From: Bacteroidales bacterium
Lineage (GTDB): Bacteria; Bacteroidota; Bacteroidia; Bacteroidales; Muribaculaceae
Assembly: GCA_020859755.1 (NCBI GenBank)
Contig: JAJBVP010000168.1
Span: 1-32,443, forward strand
Direction of reading: 5' to 3'
Length of the DNA: 32,443 nucleotides
The notes beneath the pieces were generated by a model that did no database searches, was not told the DNA's origin, and worked only from the letters and a program-made list of their open reading frames with translations. The translations under genes and the position numbers were made by a program. Positions within the stretch are counted from its first letter, which is position 1. The number at the start of each line of letters is the position of its first letter. Shown in pieces: positions 14,503 through 21,612 of this stretch.

Positions 14503-15489
14503 ATGGAAAAGAATCTACTGAAATCAATTGAAATAGCCGCGCTCCAGGGCATTCCCGCCAGCGTTGAGGACGCGTTGGAGGTGAGAGAGAAGTTCTCGCT
14601 CGATGAGATATGCGACGCGGCCGACCGCGTGCGCCAGGCCCGCGTGGGCTCCGTCATCGACACATGCTCAATCGTCAACGCCCGCTCGGGACGTTGCTCC
14701 GAGGACTGCAAATGGTGCGCACAGAGCCGCTTCCATGCCACGGGTGTCACTGAATACGAGATTGTTCCTCACGAAGAATTCGAGCAGCACCTCGATCTCT
14801 CTCACCGTCGCGGCGTGGGCCGATTTTCGCTCGTCACCAGCGGTCGCAAGGTAGCCCCGGCCGATATCCAGCGCTTCTGCGACCTATACCGCGAGGCGAC
14901 CAGCAAGAGCGACATCTCGCTGTGCGCCTCCATGGGTCTGCTCACCAAGGACGAGTTGCAACAGCTTAAAGATGCGGGAGTTGCGCGCTACCACTGCAAC
15001 CTTGAAACCTCCAGCGACTACTTCCCCACTCTCTGCTCCACCCACTCCCACGACGACAAATTGCGCACCATCCGCGCCGCCCGGGAGGTGGGCATGGAGG
15101 TGTGCTCGGGAGGCATAATCGGCATGGGCGAAACCATGCGCCAGCGCCTGACGATGGCCCAAGAGGCCCGCCAGGCAGGCGCCACTTCCATCCCTATCAA
15201 CATCCTCAACCCCATCCCCGGCACACCGCTCGAGGGTACCCCCCTCATATTGGAGGAGGAGGTGATCCTCACCGTGGCTCTGATGCGATTCATTGCCCCC
15301 GACTGCACGCTGCGATTCGCCGGGGGCCGCTCCCGGCTCAGTTCTCAGGCCAACGCCCGTATCCTGCGCGGCGGCATGAACGGCGCTCTCGTCGGCGACA
15401 TGCTCACCACCGTCGGCAACAACATCGACCAGGACTACGCCCTCTTTGCCTCCCACGGCTTCACCCTCCCCCGCGAAGATAGGGGCTGA
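14503..15489 (+). CDS. bioB: Biotin synthase
   Basis: This 328-residue radical SAM enzyme inserts sulfur into dethiobiotin. The [4Fe-4S]/SAM motif is CSEDCKWC (Cys 65, 69, 72). The [2Fe-2S] ligands are in SLCASMG, YHCNLETS and EVCSGGIIGMGE, and the Arg ligand is in LRFAGGRSRLS. All catalytic residues are present and length is normal. The gene stands alone, without other bio genes nearby. An out-of-frame ATG at 14498 is ignored because 14503 leads into the conserved frame. A 32-bp GC-rich repeat follows 8 nt after the stop. Confidence 0.97.
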   Translation: MEKNLLKSIEIAALQGIPASVEDALEVREKFSLDEICDAADRVRQARVGSVIDTCSIVNARSGRCSEDCKWCAQSRFHATGVTEYEIVPHEEFEQHLDLSHRRGVGRFSLVTSGRKVAPADIQRFCDLYREATSKSDISLCASMGLLTKDELQQLKDAGVARYHCNLETSSDYFPTLCSTHSHDDKLRTIRAAREVGMEVCSGGIIGMGETMRQRLTMAQEARQAGATSIPINILNPIPGTPLEGTPLILEEEVILTVALMRFIAPDCTLRFAGGRSRLSSQANARILRGGMNGALVGDMLTTVGNNIDQDYALFASHGFTLPREDRG

Positions 15490-15496
15490 CGCGTGA

Positions 15497-15528
15497 GGGC
15501 CGTCCAAGAGCCGGCCCGCCCAGGCTGC
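15497..15528. repeat. Dispersed 32-bp GC-rich repeat, copy 1
   Basis: It begins GGGCCGTCCAAGAGCC and ends CCCGCCCAGGCTGC. It matches 16968-16999 at 30 of 32 positions by eye, with weaker similarity continuing about 10 bp to ACGTT. It can fold locally: GGGCCG with CGGCCC, or CGTCC with GGACG at 15532-15536. Confidence 0.8.
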
Positions 15529-15571
15529 CACGGACGTTTCCGCAAGCCCCCTCGGGAACCCTAAGCCGCCG

Positions 15572-15597
15572 AAATGCGTTATATAGTAAACGCGTTT
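15572..15597. promoter_or_regulatory. Inverted repeat just before the MscS-type gene, operator-like
   Basis: AAATGCGTT, spacer ATATAGTA, then AACGCGTTT: 9-bp arms with one mismatch, ending 4 nt before the ATG at 15602. The right arm is itself the palindrome AAACGCGTTT (15588-15597). It could be a regulator site or a start-site hairpin; no known operator is recognised. Confidence 0.35.
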
Positions 15598-15601
15598 CGA
15601 T

Positions 15602-16909
15602 ATGGTGCCGCTAATAATTCCGTCTCACCGACTGGCCAACCTGATACTGCATGGGATCGACTGGACCCTGCGGCAGCTTGGCCTGCGTCATAGCCAGACC
15701 ATCGAGGAGGTAATTTACACGGTGCTTATCACCTTGATAGCCATGGGGTTAGGCTGGCTGGCGAGAAAAATTGTGGTGTGGATCGCCCGCAAATTGCTCC
15801 TTATCCACAAGAGCGCCATCGACCAGGATATGCTCAACCAGAAGATCTTCTCGCGGTGCTCCCACATGATTCCTCCGCTGGTGTTCCTGGCGATGATCCC
15901 GTTCGCCTTCGAGACCGACCCCAAAACCCTTCACGTGATCGAAAAGGTGGTGATTGTCTACTCGCTGATCACCATCGGCGTGGCAGCCAACGCGGTGTTG
16001 ACATTCATCTGGAGCCGCTACGACCAGCGCGAAAACAACAAAAATCATCCCCTGCGAGGCATCTTGAACGTCGCCCAGGGCATCGTGTGGATCGTGGTGG
16101 TGATCATCTCGGTGAGCGTAGTGATCGACAAGTCGCCGGCTTACCTGTTGACCGGCCTGGGTGCCTTCGCGGCCGCTTTGATGCTGATTTTCAAGGACTC
16201 GATATTGGGCCTGGTGGCCGCGGTACAGCTGTCGCAGAACGATATGCTCCGACTCGGCGACTGGATCGTGGTGCCCAACACCCCGGCCAATGGTACCGTT
16301 ATCGACGTGTCGTTGACCGTCGTAAAGGTGAAAAATTGGGACAACACGGTGGTGATGCTGCCACCTTACACGCTGGTTTCCACATCGTTCCAGAATTGGC
16401 GCGGGATGGTCTCCTCGGGCGCTCGCCGCATATGCCGCCAGGTGATTGTCGACAACTACACAATCACCCCGTTGACCCCCGCGCTCATTGAGCAAATCGT
16501 GGCTAAATACCCCGAAATGAAGGACTACGTGAACGCCGCTAAGGGAGTCCCCACCAAATACAACGGCGCCACCTTCGGCGTGAACGGCACGATGGAAACC
16601 AACCTGGGCTTGTTCCGCGCCTATATGTGCGTCTACCTCACCAATCACCCCGAAATTGCCCACGATCAGCAGCTTTTGGTAAGGTTGATGGAGGCCGATG
16701 AGAACGGCACCCCGCTACAGATCTACGTGTTCACATCCAACATCAACTGGACCGCCTACGAGGCTATCCAGAGCGAGATTTTCGAGCATATCGCCGTGGC
16801 CTCGCGCGATTTCGGTCTGTCGATCTACAACACCTCCGACGGCTCAGATATCATCGTCCATCAAGGCCCTCCCGAGCCGAGCGCTCCCGACACACCCGAC
16901 ACACCCTAA
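15602..16909 (+). CDS. MscS-family mechanosensitive channel (YbdG-like)
   Basis: This 435-residue inner-membrane channel opens under membrane tension to release solutes. Five hydrophobic helices are expected: a cluster at residues 38-60, then near 95, 120, 155 and 180. The pore-lining segment is LLTGLGAFAAALMLIFKDSI, then LGLVAAVQLSQNDMLRLGDW, which is the classical TM3 to beta-domain transition. The soluble part continues with NGTVIDVSLTVVKVKNWDNT. The long C-terminal domain resembles the YbdG/YnaI-like branch rather than small MscS. The tail ends in acidic, Pro-rich SAPDTPDTP. The gene appears monocistronic, with an inverted repeat touching the start. Confidence 0.93.
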   Translation: MVPLIIPSHRLANLILHGIDWTLRQLGLRHSQTIEEVIYTVLITLIAMGLGWLARKIVVWIARKLLLIHKSAIDQDMLNQKIFSRCSHMIPPLVFLAMIPFAFETDPKTLHVIEKVVIVYSLITIGVAANAVLTFIWSRYDQRENNKNHPLRGILNVAQGIVWIVVVIISVSVVIDKSPAYLLTGLGAFAAALMLIFKDSILGLVAAVQLSQNDMLRLGDWIVVPNTPANGTVIDVSLTVVKVKNWDNTVVMLPPYTLVSTSFQNWRGMVSSGARRICRQVIVDNYTITPLTPALIEQIVAKYPEMKDYVNAAKGVPTKYNGATFGVNGTMETNLGLFRAYMCVYLTNHPEIAHDQQLLVRLMEADENGTPLQIYVFTSNINWTAYEAIQSEIFEHIAVASRDFGLSIYNTSDGSDIIVHQGPPEPSAPDTPDTP

Positions 16910-16967
16910 CACCTGGGCGCGCCGGCGTTCGACCGCCCTCACGCTGATGCCCTCACCATCAAGAGCC

Positions 16968-16999
16968 GGGCCGTCCAAGAGCCTGCCCGCCCAGGCCGC
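16968..16999. repeat. Dispersed 32-bp GC-rich repeat, copy 2
   Basis: This is the partner of 15497-15528, located in the 241-bp space between the MscS-type gene and polA. The two differences are T for G and C for T. CCTGGGCG near 16913 can pair with CGCCCAGG near 16988. Nothing else is recognised in this intergenic stretch apart from an AT-rich segment before polA with no convincing promoter. Confidence 0.8.
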
Positions 17000-17150
17000 G
17001 CATACGTTCATCGTTGTGACAAATTGGAGACAAATCCGATAAATTTCTGTGGATTTTACCAAAAATATTGCAAGAGGAATTAGGATTAGTTAATTTTACG
17101 TCGGTTTTCCCATTGTGCTTGTTATAACATAATAAGCTAACATCTACCCC

Positions 17151-19928
17151 ATGGACGACAAAAAACTATTCCTACTCGACGCTTACGCGCTTATCTACCG
17201 CGCCTATTACGCCCTGATACGCTCCCCGCAGTTCACCACAACGGGAATCAACACGTCGGCTATATACGGCTTCTGCAACACCCTCGACGAAATCTTGAGA
17301 AAGGAGAATCCGAGCCATATCGCGGTGTGCTTCGATCCAAAGGGCGGCGAGACGTTCCGTCATGAGGTTTACCCCGATTATAAAGCCAACCGTGACGCCC
17401 AGCCCGAGGGTATCACCATCGCCATCCCCTATATCAAGCGCATCCTCGAGGCCTACAATATCCCCATCATCGAGCGTAAGGAATACGAGGCCGACGACAT
17501 CATCGGCACCCTCTCCCGGCAAGCCGAGCGCGAGGGTTTCCTCACCTATATGATGACCCCCGATAAGGACTACGGCCAATTGGTTACCGACCGCGTGTTG
17601 ATGTATCGCCCGTCGCTCCGTGGCCAGGATTTCGCCATCCGAGGTCCCAAGGAAGTGTGCGAGAAATACCAGATCAAAGAGCCCCGACAGGTGATCGACC
17701 TGCTCGCCCTCGAGGGCGACAAAATCGACAACATTCCCGGCTGCCCGGGCATCGGTGAAAAAACCGCCCAGATTCTCATCGAGAAATACGGCTCGGTGGA
17801 GAACATGCTCGATCACATCAACGAGCTCAAAGGCGCCCAGAAACGCAAAGTGGAGGAGAACGCCGACAAGATACGTTTCTCCAAGTTCCTTGCCACTATC
17901 CGCACCGACGTGCCTCTCGACATCGACCTGGAGTCGCTTCGCCGCAAGCCCGAGAACGTCGACGAGCTGATGAAGGTGTTTAAGGAACTGGAGTTCAAGA
18001 CACTTGTTAAGCGCCTGCAAGCCTCCTCCAAGGATAGCCAAACGGCTTCGCAAAGCGCTACGCCCCCCAAAGGCGACTCCCAGCCCTCGCTTTTCGATTT
18101 CGACAACTCGGTGGAAACACCCGACGTGCCCGTCGAGACCCTTGCCGACGACCAGTGCGTGGCCGTAACCACCCTTGAGGAGGTAGCCAAGCTGATTGAA
18201 CGCGCGTCCAAGCTCGAGAACGTGGGATTCTCGGTGTGGCCATCCTCCGAGGAGCCGATGAAAGCCACCCTCAAAGCCGTCGCTTTCGCCATCCCTGGCG
18301 AGAAATCCTATTTCATCGAATTACCCTCGGAAGCCACTGCCCGCGAGGAGTTTAAGGCAGCAATCACGCCGCTGTTGACGGCCCCCAGCGTGCGCCTCGT
18401 TGCCCATGAGATCAAGCCAATGCTCATCGTGTTGCGCCGTGAGCTGATGCCCATGGATAGCAACTACGGAGACACCGCCGTGGCCCACTACCTGCTTCAA
18501 CCCGAAATGAAGCACACCCTGAGCAACGTGGCCAAAGCCTATCTCAACTACGAGACCGTCGACTACGCCGACACCGCCCGCGACCGCCGCACGCCCGACC
18601 AATGGACGCGCGAGGAGGCTCGCGTGCGCGTAGGCGAGCAAGCCGCCGTAGCTATCAAGCTGCAGGATCCGCTTATCAAGCTTTTGATCGAGCAGGGATT
18701 GTACGACCTATACCGCGAGATAGAGCTGCCTGTGATTCCGGTGCTGGCCGAAATGGAGTACACCGGGGTGAGAATAGACCCGCGCGACCTCCACGAATTG
18801 TCACGCCAACTCACCGAACGGCTCCACTCCATGGAGCGCGAGGTGTACAATCTGGCCGGGGGCGAGTTCAACCTCGGGTCACCTTCGCAAGTGGGCGAGG
18901 TGCTGTTTGAGCGTCTAAAGATCGACTCCAAGGCCAAGCGCACCAAGAAGGGCGCCTACTCCACCACCGAGGACATCCTCGAGAAGTATGCCGCAACCCA
19001 CCCCATCGTGGAGCTTATCCTGAAAATCAGGCGATTGCGCAAACTCCTCGCCACTTACATCAACGCCCTGCCCGAACTCATCAACCCCGTCACCGGGAAA
19101 ATCCATACCACTTACAATCAGACGGTTACAGCCACTGGTCGTATATCGTCGACCAACCCCAACCTCCAGAACATCCCCATCCGCACCGACGACGGCCGCG
19201 AAATACGTCGCGCCTTCATCGCCGACCCGGGGTGCCTGATTCTCTCGGCCGACTACTCCCAAATCGAGTTGCGACTAATGGCCGACCTGAGCCACGACCC
19301 GCAAATGATCGAGGCCTTCCGTTGCGGAGCCGACTTCCACCAAGCCACGGCGGCCAAGATCTACCACCGCGAGCTCAACGAGGTAACCGCCAACGAGCGA
19401 CGCAACGCCAAGACCGCCAACTTCGGCATCATCTACGGCATCTCGGCTTTCGGCCTGTCGGAGCGCCTGGGCATCTCGCGCGCCGAGGCCAAAGCGCTGA
19501 TCGACGGCTACTTCGCCACCTACGAGGGTGTCAAGCGATACATGGAGGAAAGCATCCAGCGTGCCCGCGAGGATGGATACGTCACCACCCTCTTCGGCCG
19601 CAAGCGCTATCTACCCGAAATCAACTCCCGCAACGCCGTCGTGCGCGGTTACGCCGAGCGCAACGCCATCAACGCCCCGTTGCAAGGGTCGGCCGCCGAC
19701 ATCATCAAGCGCGCAATGATCGACATCCACGCCTACATCCGCGACCACGGCCTGCGCTCTCGCATGATCATGCAAGTGCACGACGAGTTGATTTTCAACG
19801 TCGTGCCCGAGGAGCTCGACGAGCTGCGTCGAGTCGTTATTGAGAAGATGGAGGGTGCCTACACCCGCGGCGCCGTGCCTCTTGAGGTATCGGCCGGCGT
19901 GGGCGAAAATTGGCTCGAAGCTCATTAA
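17151..19928 (+). CDS. polA: DNA polymerase I, with degenerate 3'-5' exonuclease domain
   Basis: The protein has 925 residues and acts in gap filling, primer removal and repair. The N-terminal 5'-3' nuclease (about 1-290) starts LFLLDAYALIYRAYYAL and contains YEADDIIGT and GDKIDNIPGCPGIGEKTA. The polymerase domain has DYSQIELRLMADLS (motif A, about residue 700), AKTANFGIIYG (motif B) and QVHDELIFNV (motif C, about 875). In the middle domain the proofreading residues are not visible. The DxE site reads GFSVWPSSEE (about 358-367), the second site reads AHEIKPMLI (about 416), and the YxxxD region reads EARVRVGEQAAV. Proofreading is therefore probably lost, as in Taq-like enzymes. Confidence 0.96.
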   Translation: MDDKKLFLLDAYALIYRAYYALIRSPQFTTTGINTSAIYGFCNTLDEILRKENPSHIAVCFDPKGGETFRHEVYPDYKANRDAQPEGITIAIPYIKRILEAYNIPIIERKEYEADDIIGTLSRQAEREGFLTYMMTPDKDYGQLVTDRVLMYRPSLRGQDFAIRGPKEVCEKYQIKEPRQVIDLLALEGDKIDNIPGCPGIGEKTAQILIEKYGSVENMLDHINELKGAQKRKVEENADKIRFSKFLATIRTDVPLDIDLESLRRKPENVDELMKVFKELEFKTLVKRLQASSKDSQTASQSATPPKGDSQPSLFDFDNSVETPDVPVETLADDQCVAVTTLEEVAKLIERASKLENVGFSVWPSSEEPMKATLKAVAFAIPGEKSYFIELPSEATAREEFKAAITPLLTAPSVRLVAHEIKPMLIVLRRELMPMDSNYGDTAVAHYLLQPEMKHTLSNVAKAYLNYETVDYADTARDRRTPDQWTREEARVRVGEQAAVAIKLQDPLIKLLIEQGLYDLYREIELPVIPVLAEMEYTGVRIDPRDLHELSRQLTERLHSMEREVYNLAGGEFNLGSPSQVGEVLFERLKIDSKAKRTKKGAYSTTEDILEKYAATHPIVELILKIRRLRKLLATYINALPELINPVTGKIHTTYNQTVTATGRISSTNPNLQNIPIRTDDGREIRRAFIADPGCLILSADYSQIELRLMADLSHDPQMIEAFRCGADFHQATAAKIYHRELNEVTANERRNAKTANFGIIYGISAFGLSERLGISRAEAKALIDGYFATYEGVKRYMEESIQRAREDGYVTTLFGRKRYLPEINSRNAVVRGYAERNAINAPLQGSAADIIKRAMIDIHAYIRDHGLRSRMIMQVHDELIFNVVPEELDELRRVVIEKMEGAYTRGAVPLEVSAGVGENWLEAH

Positions 19929-19964
19929 TCTTCGGGCCAAGGCTCCAAGTCGAGCCAAAGATGA

Positions 19965-19992
19965 AGGAAAAAGGATAAAGGAAAAAGGATAT
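19965..19992 (+). repeat. Purine heptamer array carrying Shine-Dalgarno-like copies
   Basis: The units AGGAAAA, AGGATAA, AGGAAAA, AGGATAT run up to and into the ATG at 19991. Each contains AGGA. The array lies in the 62-nt gap between polA and the kinase-like gene and probably supplies the latter's ribosome-binding site. Confidence 0.7.
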
Positions 19993-20836
19993 GCCAAGTT
20001 CACTATCACAATTGCCCTCCATAGAAGAGGGCCCCATGATATTCCGCAACGTGCAGGAGTTATCCCCACAGGGCAGCTTCCGCATTGCCCGTGCCCAAAG
20101 TGGCAACCGCTGGTACATCCTAAAGGGCCTCCGACCCGAGGTGGTGGACGATTTCGACCATCTGTCGCTGCTGCAACAGGAGTTTGACCTGATGTCGCAT
20201 CTCGACCATCCCGGAATCCCTTCGCTGGTCACCATCCAGGAGTCTTCCCCCATCGGCCCATGCATCGTGCTCGATTCCATGGAAGGCATGTCCCTGCCTC
20301 GCTTCCTCGCTCAAGGGAAACGACGCGCCGATCGCCGCACCGTCGCTGAAGGCGTAATCGACGCCCTGAGCTACCTCCACTCCCGCGACATGTACCACGG
20401 CGACCTTCGCCCCTCCAACATCTCCGTAAGCCAAATCAGCTACCATCCCTGGATTCTCAACTTCGCCATCGAGGACAACTCAGCCTACACAGCGGCAATA
20501 GCACGTCGCTCTCCCGACGAGTTCACCCCTCCCGAGCTCAAAGCGTCGCCCCTCTCCTCGGCCGATGCCCGTTGCGACATCTACGCTTTCGGCCAGCTGC
20601 TCAAGAAGTTAAATCTTGGTTGGCGATACAAGGGCATTATACGTAAGTGCACAAAAAAGGACCCCGACGACCGTTTCCAATCGGCCGACGAGGTCGCTAA
20701 AGCTATGAACCAAGGCGTATTGGGGCGTCATGCCACCCAGATCATCATCCTGATGATCGCTCTGATAGCCGCCCTGCTCGTTATCATCCTCACATGGCGC
20801 ACGGCGCTTCCGTCCCATAACGCAATAAAGTATTAA
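19991..20836 (+). CDS. Tail-anchored protein kinase-like protein (probable pseudokinase)
   Basis: This 281-residue protein has a Hanks-type kinase fold. YILKG holds the VAIK-type Lys (K45). HGDLRPSN (136-143) is the catalytic loop with Asp138 and Asn143. PPEL (180-183) is the APE-like segment, and CDIYAFG holds the alpha-F Asp. The DFG metal-binding Asp is replaced by Asn (ILNFAIED, about 155-162) and there is no clear Gly-rich loop, so catalysis is doubtful. Residues 251-269 form one C-terminal membrane helix, placing the kinase-like domain in the cytoplasm. An alternative start at 20036 (MIFRNVQEL) is possible, but 19991 has the better ribosome-binding context. Co-transcription with polA is likely. 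Confidence 0.78.
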   Translation: MPSSLSQLPSIEEGPMIFRNVQELSPQGSFRIARAQSGNRWYILKGLRPEVVDDFDHLSLLQQEFDLMSHLDHPGIPSLVTIQESSPIGPCIVLDSMEGMSLPRFLAQGKRRADRRTVAEGVIDALSYLHSRDMYHGDLRPSNISVSQISYHPWILNFAIEDNSAYTAAIARRSPDEFTPPELKASPLSSADARCDIYAFGQLLKKLNLGWRYKGIIRKCTKKDPDDRFQSADEVAKAMNQGVLGRHATQIIILMIALIAALLVIILTWRTALPSHNAIKY

Positions 20837-20841
20837 GTTTT

Positions 20842-20934
20842 AGTGATTAGTGATTAAGTATGATAGCTTATTTATCGGAAAGGCTATCAGCAACTTGTCT
20901 ACAACTGAGCTATCATACTTAATCACTAATCACT
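20842..20934. repeat. Perfect 27-bp inverted repeat between convergent genes, heptamer-based
   Basis: The left arm (20842-20868) begins AGTGATTAGTGATTAAG and ends GATAGCT. The right arm (20908-20934) is its exact reverse complement, with a 39-nt loop. The outer part consists of TTAGTGA heptamers. It lies 5 nt after the kinase-like gene and 17 nt before the end of the convergent barrel gene, so it probably acts as a bidirectional transcript-end hairpin. Confidence 0.8.
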
Positions 20935-20951
20935 CACACCTAATACTTGTG

Positions 20952-21473
20952 TTAGAAGTGGATGCGGCAGCCCACCTGGATCAGGCCTTGGGCACCGAAA
21001 CCCACCTCGCCGAAGAGGGTCCACGTCTTGTCGAGGTCGACATCAGCACCCAGCGGTGAGGCCTGGATGGCGAAGTAAGTCTCGTTGTAGGAATCGCCTA
21101 TATAAGGCTGCATGTGGCTCACTACCACGCCAACACCCAAATGGGCGTACAGTTTCACGATGCTGTTGCGATAGTACTCGTATCGGCCGTTGGCCATGAA
21201 AGCGTGATAAGCGATCTTGGATTTGTGGGATCCTCCCGGGGTGTGGGTAGAGGAGAACGTGTAGCTGGGACCTACCCAGATTTTCGGGGCCACCTTGAAG
21301 TTTACGCCGGCGGTAAGCGCGCCCCAGGCGGTCTTGACGTCGTTCCAGCCGTCGTGGCAGTCGCAAGCGTCCATCTCGGTGTAGCCACCGTAACCAATTT
21401 GGATTTCAGTTTGGGCTGATGCACCAAGCGCAGTGGCCATCACGACCACAAGTGCGAGTAAAAGCTTTTTCAT
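20952..21473 (-). CDS. Small outer-membrane beta-barrel protein
   Basis: The protein has 173 residues. Signal peptide residues 1-21 end GASAQ. The mature part alternates polar and hydrophobic residues in strand-length segments (TEIQIGYGGY, AWGALTAGVNFKVAP, KIWVGPSYTFSS, YAHLGVGVVVSHM, TLFGEVGFGAQGLIQVG). It ends in aromatic Phe, as outer-membrane barrels do. It fits the OmpA/OmpX-like small barrel family (about eight strands). A DACDCHDG loop near residue 34 has two cysteines. Specific role unknown. A TAACTTTG box lies upstream at 21536-21543. Confidence 0.8.
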   Translation of the reverse strand: MKKLLLALVVVMATALGASAQTEIQIGYGGYTEMDACDCHDGWNDVKTAWGALTAGVNFKVAPKIWVGPSYTFSSTHTPGGSHKSKIAYHAFMANGRYEYYRNSIVKLYAHLGVGVVVSHMQPYIGDSYNETYFAIQASPLGADVDLDKTWTLFGEVGFGAQGLIQVGCRIHF

Positions 21474-21535
21474 TGTAGTAAATGTTTAAAATTGGAATTG
21501 TAAGTATTGGAACAAAAAAACTTGGAAATCGGCTG

Positions 21536-21543
21536 CAAAGTTA
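21536..21543 (-). promoter_or_regulatory. -7 box for the barrel gene
   Basis: TAACTTTG on the minus strand; predicted transcription start near 21529, about 55 nt before the ATG at 21473. The -33 position is not convincing. Confidence 0.45.
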
Positions 21544-21585
21544 TAAATTTCCGTATAAATAAACGGCCCCGACCATAATTTTGTT

Positions 21586-21593
21586 TAAATTTG
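21586..21593 (+). promoter_or_regulatory. -7 box for the AAA-ATPase-like gene
   Basis: TAAATTTG fits TAnnTTTG. Transcription would start near 21600, 13 nt before ATG 21613, which rules out the upstream TTG codon at 21601 as start. Confidence 0.5.
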
Positions 21594-21612
21594 CGGAAAA
21601 TTGGGCCACTTT

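Noticed and set aside
14884..15531. Minus-strand frame beginning MAAWAGRLLDGP as a gene
   Set aside because: Most of it is antisense to bioB. Its N-terminus is just the 32-bp repeat, which also opens another shadow frame at 16844-17062.
16910..17150. Promoter or tRNA gene in the gap before polA
   Set aside because: No cloverleaf is visible, and the best -7 candidate (TAATTTTA) lacks the final G and a matching -33 element.
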